From Eustoma russellianum (Eukaryota > Streptophyta > Magnoliopsida > Gentianales > Gentianaceae): DNA of 64,000 nt. The notes under the pieces are model-generated. The model was given only the letters and a program-made list of their open reading frames with translations, made no database searches and was not told the origin of the DNA. Shown here piece after piece: positions 1 to 11,838 of the stretch (the stretch's first letter is position 1; each line of letters opens with the position of its first letter). The stretch spans positions 30,618,637 through 30,682,636 of the forward strand of contig AP025062.1 of the NCBI GenBank assembly GCA_036186865.1, in the 5' to 3' direction. The position numbers and the translations under genes were made by a program.

Positions 1-478
1 ACCGAAAGTTGTTCAAACAAGTTCCAAGCAAGCATGTCATTTTTAGTCTTGTACATTGTACTTTAAACATTGTACTCTTTGTCATTTTCATTTGTTATAA
101 ATAGCATAGGAAGCTGAATGTACAAACAACAATACAACTATTTTCCAACACATTTCAATCAAATATCCTTTAAGGAGTTCTCAACTTATGCTAGTTGAAG
201 TTTAAGACCACTTAACGGTTTTCTTTCAAGTTCCTAGCCTAGAACTTGTTAGTATTTGCTTCATCTTTTGGTTTACAGCATCTTAGGGTCTCAATGAGGT
301 TTTAGATGTGTTGGAGTGCCAAAGAGGAAGAGGTGTTGGCATAAATTGAGCCAAGAACAAACGGTTACAGTTCAAGGGGTGTCATTGTGATGTTCTTTGA
401 CATAGCTGTGGTTCAAATCAGTTTGGAGTAGGAGACAAAGTCCTTGGAACGTTTTTCTAGCCTTCATTTGGCTCATCA
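1..478 (+). repeat. Family T LTR-1, 3' part only (cut by window start)
   Basis: This matches the last 478 bases of the complete LTR at 3869-5177. It ends in GGCTCATCA, the inverted complement of the LTR start TGATGAGCC. It carries the TATA box at 96-104 and the transcribed part of the LTR. Confidence 0.9.
96..104 (+). promoter_or_regulatory. TATA box of family T LTR-1
   Basis: TATAAATAG stands about 375 bases before the LTR end. The same motif recurs at 4795-4803, 9499-9507, 14212-14220 and 18926-18934 in the other LTRs. It is the likely RNA polymerase II core promoter. The start site about 30 bases downstream is inferred. Confidence 0.7.
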
Positions 479-480
479 AT

Positions 481-492
481 TGGTATCAGAGC
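481..492 (+). other. Primer-binding site, unit 1 (initiator tRNA-Met)
   Basis: TGGTATCAGAGC lies two bases after the LTR terminus and is complementary to the 3' end of plant initiator tRNA-Met. This is where minus-strand DNA synthesis is primed. Confidence 0.9.
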
Positions 493-2435
493 GTTGGTTA
501 GTCTTCTATTCATGTTTACATTGTTGAAACTTGCATATGATTGATGCTGCCCAAAACCGTTTAATAGACTGTTTTGTTGTTCAATTAGATTCTGTTTGTT
601 TACATAGTTAGTTTATGTTTTGAAGTGTTTATTAGATAGTTTACAATAGTTTGGTAACTTAGTTTCTAGTAGCAAAAACGAAACACCACAAAAAGAACAT
701 AGACTAGACTTAAGTATTGTTAGAATCCCTTTGTGTAGTTTAGATTAAAACCGTGTGTGGATCTTGTTGTTCTAGTCAATCTACCTTAGATAATGTTCAT
801 TAGTTCCTAATCTAGAAGTTTAAATGGTATTTTAGTGATTCCTTAAAATAGAAAACCTGAACACAAAAGTAGATTAGTTGGTAGTTACTTGTAATCAAGT
901 TGTTAAAATTCTGTTTTTTTGTACTTGTGTGCAATCTGTTTAAACGTTTTGTTTGATGCCTTATTTAGCTTGGTTAGACTAGTTTACAACATAGTTTAAG
1001 TGTTTTAGTTGGTTGATTAGTTTACCACAATAAATCCGAAAACCAAAGAACAAAACAAAGTAGTTTTAGCTAGTAAGTGTGCTGCCTAGTTCAATTGACA
1101 TACGTTTGAACATCAACCCTTGCATCTAGTATCATTTAGTTTAGAATCTGATTGCATCATACAAACAAAAACCAAACAAAAACAAAGTAGGATAGATCAC
1201 TTAAAAACAAAACAAACAAGTTAGCTTAGTTTGCATCAAAACTGATTTTCCGTTAGTTCATATAGTAATCAGCCTTATAGATTGCATTTAGATACAACTA
1301 AGTTGCATTTAGCTATCTTAAGAATAGTTAGATCAATTGCATCAAAAACAGAAAAAAAAAACGAAACAATTTAGTTTAAACTTGATTAAATCTTTGAATG
1401 CTATTTGTTTAAACTTGTTGAATTTGAATTCACCACCCCCGTTACACCTTAAGTCATTGTTTGATACAAACTTGATTGAATCTTTTAATTGAAACATTAT
1501 TGACTTGAGATTTGTTAAAAGTGAAGTAAATTTGTAAGAAACAAGATTTGATTTCAAATTTTAACGTTGGCTTTACGTTTATCTTTACTTGGGATTGATT
1601 CAATTGTTTAGAGACTTTATTGGACTTAAGTTCTTACTTAGGATCACTTTGTCTATATTTATCCCTACACTGTTAAATTGCCGACCCTGTTATCATCTTG
1701 TTGTCTTTACACTTCTTCAACTTGCATTGAACTTTCATCTATATTTGGTTGTTAAATTTGTGAAACAGTTTTCATATCATTAGTGTTCTTCCGTGTTGTT
1801 CAAAGAACGTTTCACAAAAGCCACACCAAAACTTGTGCAAGTAAAACCAAAGAAAAAGAAGCCGTGAGCAATGTCTCATAAAGGCAAGTGAGCAGTAGAC
1901 TCACAAAACAGACAAAGCCAATCCAAAGGAAAATAATTAGGCTTGTTTGTGAAAGAAACTGAGAGAAAAGTCATTTTTAACGTCAAAAAGCAAGAGACAA
2001 GACGTATGAGTGATTTGCACAAGAAGTGAGATATAGCCATCCAAAGTTCACAAAAGGTGAATTGTGCAAAACCAAAAGCGAATACCTACACCAAAAGTGT
2101 TGACTGTTGTAAAAGGTTCCTCGAACAAACCCTTGTTGAACACTTGTGTGTATGTACTGTCTTTCACTTTATTTACAATTGAATGTGCATTAAAGTTTAA
2201 AGTAAGTTAAAGGATTGTTCTGTACAAACCCTTAGCTTTCTTTGATTCAGCCAAAAACATCACTTGACTTCTATTTTTCTTTGAATCTTAGATAGTCCAA
2301 GATTGTTGTTTATTCAATTGTCAATTTGAAGTAGAAATTTACGTTTTGTTAAAGTTATAGTTTGATCTTACTTGCTTGTATTCTGACTTATTTATCTCAT
2401 TGTTTTACCATCTTGGTTGATTGTTTTGATTAAAC
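493..2435 (+). other. Unit 1 leader between PBS and Gag-like ORF
   Basis: About 1.94 kb of AT-rich sequence with many short A and T runs. Reading frames are short and show no recognisable domain. The ORF start at 2436 has an in-frame TGA six bases upstream, so the protein does not extend into the leader. Packaging or dimerisation signals are expected here, but none can be pinpointed. Confidence 0.7.
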
Positions 2436-3717
2436 ATGATTCTAAAAACCATTTGGGGAGTTGAATGCCATAGGAGAGACTATGATGAACTGGAAAAACG
2501 TATGAACTCCTTTGGTCGTACGAATGGTTTATGGGTTGGATATTGGGAATGTAAAACTCCTAGATATCAAACTCTTTCTCAGTGCAATAAAGACGTTAGT
2601 GCATATTACAATGAAATGCTTGATGATTTGTACTATGCTTATGTGGAAGAACATCAGGAATTAAGCATGATTAGGTTCTTTGCTGGATTAGATAAAGAGA
2701 TCGCTGATTGCATGTTGTCTGAAAAATTCTCATCACTTTGTGACATGTATAAAAGGGCAAAGATTGTTCAATCAAACCTAATCCCATGCCAAGTTAATCA
2801 AAACTATGGGTATGAACTGAACTCTTGTGATTCTGAAAATGACAAACCAAATCCAGTTAAGTTAAGCAATTTGAGTCAGCCTATGGATAATATTGAAAAT
2901 GCATTGCTTCAACTTAGAGACATGGTGCAAGTATTGATAGAATCTGAAAAGAACAAAGACTTGCAATCTGACATTTCTGTGAATGATGGTTTGTATGAAA
3001 TTAGCCCCAACATGCCTGAAACTGGAACTCATTTATCTGAATTGCATGTACAACCTTGTGTACTGTCTGAAGAAGACCCTTCACTTGAATCTGTTGGTGA
3101 TTTCCAAAGTGTTAGTCGTTTGCTTATAGATGATGTTAATTGTGATAACACTTTGTCTGAAAATGATTTACATTGTGACATGCATATAAATGAAATCCCT
3201 GTGCATGATCTGCATTCTGCTGAGATGCTTGTTTCTGGGTTACAATCTGAATTACATCCGGTACATTTCATTGATGACATTGATGTAAGTAATTCTGTTG
3301 AGAATGACATTGATAAACTAGATTCTTATGATTTGATGTTAGCTGAACTATGTAGAGCTTGATCATGATGTCATTATTGAAATAGATTCAGCTACAAATG
3401 AACATAAATCCTTGGATGAACTAGTTAATGAATTGAATGACATATTTAGTATAGATGAATATTCTATTTCTGAAATATCTATTTCATCTCATCTTGTTGA
3501 ATGTCTGCCTGTTGTCATCTCAATTAATACATCTTGTCTAAATATTGAACATGTCTGCAAGATTTGTACATTTAGTGTTAACATGTTGCAATATGCTTTT
3601 TGGATGTTGTTTTATCTGTTAGGATGTATGTGTTCTAAAGTTTTTGTTATCATATTGTTAATACATCCTAAACATTTTAGAAAGCGTGTACACACCTTAT
3701 TCTTTCTTCAAAGATAA
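2436..3717 (+). pseudogene. Family T Gag-like ORF, unit 1, disrupted by a 14-base deletion
   Basis: The copy is colinear with the intact 431-codon ORF of units 3 and 4 but lacks 14 bases at 3350/3351. The resulting frameshift ends the protein after 308 residues, with stop at 3360-3362, and leaves the last ~100 codons in another frame (3412-3717). The remaining protein keeps the Gag-like N-terminal part (residues ~45-115) and most of the acidic Ser/Asp-rich middle. It loses the hydrophobic C-terminal segment. The rest of the sequence is almost identical to the intact copies, so the lesion is recent. Function is inferred only from Gag similarity. Confidence 0.75.
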
Positions 3718-3868
3718 GGATGCACCAAGGTATTTCACCTTCACCATTTGTATTATCATGTTCATATTGATTATGGTGTAGATGATCATACGTGTACATC
3801 CTACATCCCTATCCCTTATTCTCTTCATGTTGAGATTCGAGGACGAATCATTTTCAAGAGGGAGGGAA
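3718..3868 (+). other. Unit 1 3' region with pol-tail remnant and polypurine tract
   Basis: Bases 3834-3868 read, in one frame, DSRTNHFQEGG and continue into the LTR as NDEP. This resembles the short C-terminal tail of many plant Ty3/gypsy polyproteins that overlaps the polypurine tract. A TGA immediately precedes it, so it is a relic. The purine tract AAGAGGGAGGGAA at 3856-3868 abuts the LTR and is the likely plus-strand primer. Units 2-4 carry the same block at 8422-8572, 13135-13285 and 17849-17999. Confidence 0.7.
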
Positions 3869-5177
3869 TGATGAGCCCACGGTGGGGTCAATGCAACATA
3901 TTTTCATGTATCATTTATTGTCACATATTAGTTCTGTAAGACATGGCATATCACTGTTAACTCCGCACACACTAGTGCTACTTCTTATGTCTTATAGTCT
4001 TAACTAACCCTTAGGACATGCCATATATGTTGTGCATATTGTGTTTGTTGCTTGGTGTCTTTGAAGATAGGTCAAAGAGAGCTTTACATTGAAGAAGCAT
4101 GAACACCGATCGATCCATGTCCCATCTGATCGGATGATATCATTGTTCAAACAAAGCTTGAAGATGCAACTAAAACCTGAATTTTTGTTCAAGCAAGGAG
4201 GTGATAAGCAAGTAGCTTACAAGCAAGGAGGTGACAAGCACTCATGTCAAATTCAGAATTGTTCCTCACGTTAAAATGGTTGAAACAAGCTGCTCATTTC
4301 ATGAACCAATAGAAAGGAGTCTAGCAAATGTACAAACCAATCAAAAACAAGGGAAGAAAAGCAAGCAAGCTGCACAAAATTTGATCCAATCAAAACCTAG
4401 AAGAAGGACGGCTGGTTGTAGCTAATTCCTTTGAAAATTCAACACCAAAGTTGCTACCAATCAAATGCAATTCAAAGCAAGCTGCTCAATGTGTTAACCA
4501 ATCAAAATTGTGGCTGAAAACTAGCATGGAAGAAACGTTGGATTAAGCTTCATTCTTTTGAAAATTCAAAGCCACACTCTCAACCAATCAAAGCCTAATT
4601 CCAAGCAAGCTGCTCCAAGTTTTATCCAATCAAATTGATCAAGAAAAAAAGGCTGGAAACAAACTTGGTTACACGGCAAAACAACCAGCAATTCTTGGAA
4701 CCGAAAGTTGTTCAAACAAGTTCCAAGCAAGCATGTCATTTTTAGTCTTGTACATTGTACTTTAAACATTGTACTCTTTGTCATTTTCATTTGTTATAAA
4801 TAGCATAGGAAGCTGAATGTACAAACAACAATACAACTATTTTCCAACACATTTCAATCAAATATCCTTTAAGGAGTTCTCAACTTATGCTAGTTGAAGT
4901 TTAAGACCACTTAACGGTTTTCTTTCAAGTTCCTAGCCTAGAACTTGTTAGTATTTGCTTCATCTTTTGGTTTACAGCATCTTAGGGTCTCAATGAGGTT
5001 TTAGATGTGTTGGAGTGCCAAAGAGGAAGAGGTGTTGGCATAAATTGAGCCAAGAACAAACGGTTACAGTTCAAGGGGTGTCATTGTGATGTTCTTTGAC
5101 ATAGCTGTGGTTCAAATCAGTTTGGAGTAGGAGACAAAGTCCTTGGAACGTTTTTCTAGCCTTCATTTGGCTCATCA
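3869..5177 (+). repeat. Family T LTR-2, complete (1309 bp), shared by units 1 and 2
   Basis: Starts TGATGAGCC and ends GGCTCATCA, a nine-base terminal inverted repeat. It is preceded by a polypurine tract and followed by a PBS, so it acts as the 3' LTR of unit 1 and the 5' LTR of unit 2. Its U3 part carries seven CCAAT motifs in one orientation and a TATA box at 4795-4803. A near-perfect direct repeat containing AAGCAAGGAGGTGA lies at about 4192-4236. Confidence 0.92.
4306..4803 (+). promoter_or_regulatory. U3 promoter region: seven CCAAT boxes and TATA box
   Basis: CCAAT occurs at 4306, 4337, 4386, 4457, 4498, 4584 and 4626, mostly as CCAATCAAA. Several copies follow an imperfect CAAGCTGCTC block, so the region is a run of degenerate repeats. 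TATAAATAG follows at 4795-4803. The arrangement resembles an enhancer plus core promoter. Activity is inferred, and the same layout is present in every family T LTR here. Confidence 0.6.
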
Positions 5178-5179
5178 AT

Positions 5180-5191
5180 TGGTATCAGAGC
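5180..5191 (+). other. Primer-binding site, unit 2
   Basis: TGGTATCAGAGC two bases after LTR-2, complementary to the initiator tRNA-Met 3' end. Confidence 0.9.
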
Positions 5192-7134
5192 GTTGGTTAG
5201 TCTTCTATTCATGTTTACATTGTTGAAACTTGCATATGATTGATGCTGCCCAAAACCGTTTAATAGACTGTTTTGTTGTTCAATTAGATTCTGTTTGTTT
5301 ACATAGTTAGTTTATGTTTTGAAGTGTTTATTAGATAGTTTACAATAGTTTGGTAACTTAGTTTCTAGTAGCAAAAACGAAACACCACAAAAAGAACATA
5401 GACTAGACTTAAGTATTGTTAGAATCCCTTTGTGTAGTTTAGATTAAAACCGTGTGTGGATCTTGTTGTTCTAGTCAATCTACCTTAGATAATGTTCATT
5501 AGTTCCTAATCTAGAAGTTTAAATGGTATTTTAGTGATTCCTTAAAATAGAAAACCTGAACACAAAAGTAGATTAGTTGGTAGTTACTTGTAATCAAGTT
5601 GTTAAAATTCTGTTTTTTTGTACTTGTGTGCAATCTGTTTAAACGTTTTGTTTGATGCCTTATTTAGCTTGGTTAGACTAGTTTACAACATAGTTTAAGT
5701 GTTTTAGTTGGTTGATTAGTTTACCACAATAAATCCGAAAACCAAAGAACAAAACAAAGTAGTTTTAGCTAGTAAGTGTGCTGCCTAGTTCAATTGACAT
5801 ACGTTTGAACATCAACCCTTGCATCTAGTATCATTTAGTTTAGAATCTGATTGCATCATACAAACAAAAACCAAACAAAAACAAAGTAGGATAGATCACT
5901 TAAAAACAAAACAAACAAGTTAGCTTAGTTTGCATCAAAACTGATTTTCCGTTAGTTCATATAGTAATCAGCCTTATAGATTGCATTTAGATACAACTAA
6001 GTTGCATTTAGCTATCTTAAGAATAGTTAGATCAATTGCATCAAAAACAGAAAAAAAAAACGAAACAATTTAGTTTAAACTTGATTAAATCTTTGAATGC
6101 TATTTGTTTAAACTTGTTGAATTTGAATTCACCACCCCCGTTACACCTTAAGTCATTGTTTGATACAAACTTGATTGAATCTTTTAATTGAAACATTATT
6201 GACTTGAGATTTGTTAAAAGTGAAGTAAATTTGTAAGAAACAAGATTTGATTTCAAATTTTAACGTTGGCTTTACGTTTATCTTTACTTGGGATTGATTC
6301 AATTGTTTAGAGACTTTATTGGACTTAAGTTCTTACTTAGGATCACTTTGTCTATATTTATCCCTACACTGTTAAATTGCCGACCCTGTTATCATCTTGT
6401 TGTCTTTACACTTCTTCAACTTGCATTGAACTTTCATCTATATTTGGTTGTTAAATTTGTGAAACAGTTTTCATATCATTAGTGTTCTTCCGTGTTGTTC
6501 AAAGAACGTTTCACAAAAGCCACACCAAAACTTGTGCAAGTAAAACCAAAGAAAAAGAAGCCGTGAGCAATGTCTCATAAAGGCAAGTGAGCAGTAGACT
6601 CACAAAACAGACAAAGCCAATCCAAAGGAAAATAATTAGGCTTGTTTGTGAAAGAAACTGAGAGAAAAGTCATTTTTAACGTCAAAAAGCAAGAGACAAG
6701 ACGTATGAGTGATTTGCACAAGAAGTGAGATATAGCCATCCAAAGTTCACAAAAGGTGAATTGTGCAAAACCAAAAGCGAATACCTACACCAAAAGTGTT
6801 GACTGTTGTAAAAGGTTCCTCGAACAAACCCTTGTTGAACACTTGTGTGTATGTACTGTCTTTCACTTTATTTACAATTGAATGTGCATTAAAGTTTAAA
6901 GTAAGTTAAAGGATTGTTCTGTACAAACCCTTAGCTTTCTTTGATTCAGCCAAAAACATCACTTGACTTCTATTTTTCTTTGAATCTTAGATAGTCCAAG
7001 ATTGTTGTTTATTCAATTGTCAATTTGAAGTAGAAATTTACGTTTTGTTAAAGTTATAGTTTGATCTTACTTGCTTGTATTCTGACTTATTTATCTCATT
7101 GTTTTACCATCTTGGTTGATTGTTTTGATTAAAC
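5192..7134 (+). other. Unit 2 leader
   Basis: Near-identical copy of the unit 1 leader (493-2435). No supported coding sequence. Confidence 0.7.
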
Positions 7135-8421
7135 ATGATTCTAAAAACCATTTGGGGAGTTGAATGCCATAGGAGAGACTATGATGAACTGGAAAAACGT
7201 ATGAACTCCTTTGGTCGTACGAATGGTTTATGGGTTGGATATTGGGAATGTAAAACTCCTAGATATCAAACTCTTTCTCAGTGCAATAAAGACGTTAGTG
7301 CATATTACAATGAAATGCTTGATGATTTGTACTATGCTTATGTGGAAGAACATCAGGAATTAAGCATGATTAGGTTCTTTGCTGGATTAGATAAAGAGAT
7401 CGCTGATTGCATGTTGTCTGAAAAATTCTCATCACTTTGTGACATGTATAAAAGGGCAAAGATTGTTCAATCAAACCTAATCCCATGCCAAGTTAATCAA
7501 AACTATGGGTATGAACTGAACTCTTGTGATTCTGAAAATGACAAACCAAATCCAGTTAAGTTAAGCAATTTGAGTCAGCCTATGGATAATATTGAAAATG
7601 CATTGCTTCAACTTAGAGACATGGTGCAAGTATTGATAGAATCTGAAAAGAACAAAGACTTGCAATCTGACATTTCTGTGAATGATGGTTTGTATGAAAT
7701 TAGCCCCAACATGCCTGAAACTGGAACTCATTTATCTGAATTGCATGTACAACCTTGTGTACTGTCTGAAGAAGACCCTTCACTTGAATCTGTTGGTGAT
7801 TTCCAAAGTGTTAGTCGTTTGCTTATAGATGATGTTAATTGTGATAACACTTTGTCTGAAAATGATTTACATTGTGACATGCATATAAATGAAATCCCTG
7901 TGCATGATCTGCATTCTGCTGAGATGCTTGTTTCTGGGTTACAATCTGAATTACATCCGGTACATTTCATTGATGACATTGATGTAAGTAATTCTGTTGA
8001 GAATGACATTGATAAACTAGATTCTTATGATTTGATGTTAGCTGACTAATTCTATGTAGAGCTTGATCATGATGTCATTATTGAAATAGATTCAGCTACA
8101 AATGAACATAAATCCTTGGATGAACTAGTTAATGAATTGAATGACATATTTAGTATAGATGAATATTCTATTTCTGAAATATCTATTTCATCTCATCTTG
8201 TTGAATGTCTGCCTGTTGTCATCTCAATTAATACATCTTGTCTAAATATTGAACATGTCTGCAAGATTTGTACATTTAGTGTTAACATGTTGCAATATGC
8301 TTTTTGGATGTTGTTTTATCTGTTAGGATGTATGTGTTCTAAAGTTTTTGTTATCATATTGTTAATACATCCTAAACATTTTAGAAAGCGTGTACACACC
8401 TTATTCTTTCTTCAAAGATAA
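7135..8421 (+). pseudogene. Family T Gag-like ORF, unit 2, disrupted at the same site as unit 1
   Basis: Where intact copies have 18 bases between GCTGA and TGTAGAGC, this copy has nine unrelated bases (8046-8054). The change brings in a stop that ends the protein at 304 residues (stop at 8047-8049). The remainder (8116-8421) is still open in frame but separated from the N-terminal part. The N-terminal Gag-like region and acidic middle are intact. The lesion shares its right edge with the unit 1 deletion but is a different event or a reworked version of it. Confidence 0.75.
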
Positions 8422-8572
8422 GGATGCACCAAGGTATTTCACCTTCACCATTTGTATTATCATGTTCATATTGATTATGGTGTAGATGATCATACGTGTA
8501 CATCCTACATCCCTATCCCTTATTCTCTTCATGTTGAGATTCGAGGACGAATCATTTTCAAGAGGGAGGGAA

Positions 8573-9881
8573 TGATGAGCCCACGGTGGGGTCAATGCAA
8601 CATATTTTCATGTATCATTTATTGTCACATATTAGTTCTGTAAGACATGGCATATCACTGTTAACTCCGCACACACTAGTGCTACTTCTTATGTCTTATA
8701 GTCTTAACTAACCCTTAGGACATGCCATATATGTTGTGCATATTGTGTTTGTTGCTTGGTGTCTTTGAAGATAGGTCAAAGAGAGCTTTACATTGAAGAA
8801 GCATGAACACCGATCGATCCATGTCCCATCTGATCGGATGATATCATTGTTCAAACAAAGCTTGAAGATGCAACTAAAACCTGAATTTTTGTTCAAGCAA
8901 GGAGGTGATAAGCAAGTAGCTTACAAGCAAGGAGGTGACAAGCACTCATGTCAAATTCAGAATTGTTCCTCACGTTAAAATGGTTGAAACAAGCTGCTCA
9001 TTTCATGAACCAATAGAAAGGAGTCTAGCAAATGTACAAACCAATCAAAAACAAGGGAAGAAAAGCAAGCAAGCTGCACAAAATTTGATCCAATCAAAAC
9101 CTAGAAGAAGGACGGCTGGTTGTAGCTAATTCCTTTGAAAATTCAACACCAAAGTTGCTACCAATCAAATGCAATTCAAAGCAAGCTGCTCAATGTGTTA
9201 ACCAATCAAAATTGTGGCTGAAAACTAGCATGGAAGAAACGTTGGATTAAGCTTCATTCTTTTGAAAATTCAAAGCCACACTCTCAACCAATCAAAGCCT
9301 AATTCCAAGCAAGCTGCTCCAAGTTTTATCCAATCAAATTGATCAAGAAAAAAAGGCTGGAAACAAACTTGGTTACACGGCAAAACAACCAGCAATTCTT
9401 GGAACCGAAAGTTGTTCAAACAAGTTCCAAGCAAGCATGTCATTTTTAGTCTTGTACATTGTACTTTAAACATTGTACTCTTTGTCATTTTCATTTGTTA
9501 TAAATAGCATAGGAAGCTGAATGTACAAACAACAATACAACTATTTTCCAACACATTTCAATCAAATATCCTTTAAGGAGTTCTCAACTTATGCTAGTTG
9601 AAGTTTAAGACCACTTAACGGTTTTCTTTCAAGTTCCTAGCCTAGAACTTGTTAGTATTTGCTTCATCTTTTGGTTTACAGCATCTTAGGGTCTCAATGA
9701 GGTTTTAGATGTGTTGGAGTGCCAAAGAGGAAGAGGTGTTGGCATAAATTGAGCCAAGAACAAACGGTTACAGTTCAAGGGGTGTCATTGTGATGTTCTT
9801 TGACATAGCTGTGGTTCAAATCAGTTTGGAGTAGGAGACAAAGTCCTTGGAACGTTTTTCTAGCCTTCATTTGGCTCATCA
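8573..9881 (+). repeat. Family T LTR-3, complete, shared by units 2 and 3
   Basis: Same 1309 bp structure as LTR-2, with TGATGAGCC and GGCTCATCA termini, TATA box at 9499-9507 and the U3 CCAAT cluster. A purine tract precedes it and a PBS follows. Confidence 0.92.
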
Positions 9882-9883
9882 AT

Positions 9884-9895
9884 TGGTATCAGAGC
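9884..9895 (+). other. Primer-binding site, unit 3
   Basis: TGGTATCAGAGC two bases after LTR-3. Confidence 0.9.
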
Positions 9896-11838
9896 GTTGG
9901 TTAGTCTTCTATTCATGTTTACATTGTTGAAACTTGCATATGATTGATGCTGCCCAAAACCGTTTAATAGACTGTTTTGTTGTTCAATTAGATTCTGTTT
10001 GTTTACATAGTTAGTTTATGTTTTGAAGTGTTTATTAGATAGTTTACAATAGTTTGGTAACTTAGTTTCTAGTAGCAAAAACGAAACACCACAAAAAGAA
10101 CATAGACTAGACTTAAGTATTGTTAGAATCCCTTTGTGTAGTTTAGATTAAAACCGTGTGTGGATCTTGTTGTTCTAGTCAATCTACCTTAGATAATGTT
10201 CATTAGTTCCTAATCTAGAAGTTTAAATGGTATTTTAGTGATTCCTTAAAATAGAAAACCTGAACACAAAAGTAGATTAGTTGGTAGTTACTTGTAATCA
10301 AGTTGTTAAAATTTTGTTTTTTTGTACTTGTGTGCAATCTGTTTAAACGTTTTGTTTGATGCCTTATTTAGCTTGGTTAGACTAGTTTACAACATAGTTT
10401 AAGTGTTTTAGTTGGTTGATTAGTTTACCACAATAAATCCGAAAACCAAAGAACAAAACAAAGTAGTTTTAGCTAGTAAGTGTGCTGCCTAGTTCAATTG
10501 ACATACGTTTGAACATCAACCCTTGCATCTAGTATCATTTAGTTTAGAATCTGATTGCATCATACAAACAAAAACCAAACAAAAACAAAGTAGGATAGAT
10601 CACTTAAAAACAAAACAAACAAGTTAGCTTAGTTTGCATCAAAACTGATTTTCCGTTAGTTCATATAGTAATCAGCCTTATAGATTGCATTTAGATACAA
10701 CTAAGTTGCATTTAGCTATCTTAAGAATAGTTAGATCAATTGCATCAAAAACAGAAAAAAAAAACGAAACAATTTAGTTTAAACTTGATTAAATCTTTGA
10801 ATGCTATTTGTTTAAACTTGTTGAATTTGAATTCACCACCCCCGTTACACCTTAAGTCATTGTTTGATACAAACTTGATTGAATCTTTTAATTGAAACAT
10901 TATTGACTTGAGATTTGTTAAAAGTGAAGTAAATTTGTAAGAAACAAGATTTGATTTCAAATTTTAACGTTGGCTTTACGTTTATCTTTACTTGGGATTG
11001 ATTCAATTGTTTAGAGACTTTATTGGACTTAAGTTCTTACTTAGGATCACTTTGTCTATATTTATCCCTACACTGTTAAATTGCCGACCCTGTTATCATC
11101 TTGTTGTCTTTACACTTCTTCAACTTGCATTGAACTTTCATCTATATTTGGTTGTTAAATTTGTGAAACAGTTTTCATATCATTAGTGTTCTTCCGTGTT
11201 GTTCAAAGAACGTTTCACAAAAGCCACACCAAAACTTGTGCAAGTAAAACCAAAGAAAAAGAAGCCGTGAGCAATGTCTCATAAAGGCAAGTGAGCAGTA
11301 GACTCACAAAACAGACAAAGCCAATCCAAAGGAAAATAATTAGGCTTGTTTGTGAAAGAAACTGAGAGAAAAGTCATTTTTAACGTCAAAAAGCAAGAGA
11401 CAAGACGTATGAGTGATTTGCACAAGAAGTGAGATATAGCCATCCAAAGTTCACAAAAGGTGAATTGTGCAAAACCAAAAGCGAATACCTACACCAAAAG
11501 TGTTGACTGTTGTAAAAGGTTCCTCGAACAAACCCTTGTTGAACATTTGTGTGTATGTACTGTCTTTCACTTTATTTACAATTGAATGTGCATTAAAGTT
11601 TAAAGTAAGTTAAAGGATTGTTCTGTACAAACCCTTAGCTTTCTTTGATTCAGCCAAAAACATCACTTGACTTCTATTTTTCTTTGAATCTTAGATAGTC
11701 CAAGATTGTTGTTTATTCAATTGTCAATTTGAAGTAGAAATTTACGTTTTGTTAAAGTTATAGTTTGATCTTACTTGCTTGTATTCTGACTTATTTATCT
11801 CATTGTTTTACCATCTTGGTTGATTGTTTTGATTAAAC
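9896..11838 (+). other. Unit 3 leader
   Basis: Copy of the unit 1 leader with a few substitutions, for example C to T near 10315 and near 11545. No supported coding sequence. Confidence 0.7.

Noticed and set aside
481..492. tRNA-Met gene fragments at the TGGTATCAGAGC sites
   Set aside because: Only the 12 bases complementary to the tRNA 3' end are present, directly after LTRs. These are primer-binding sites, not tRNA genes.
1342..1557. Minus-strand ORF of 71-76 codons repeated in each family T leader
   Set aside because: It is AT-biased, has no domain, lies antisense to the element, and recurs only because the units are duplicated.
3029..3310. 93-codon antisense ORF within the Gag-like ORF, present in all four units
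   Set aside because: It is a shadow of the sense frame with no features of its own.
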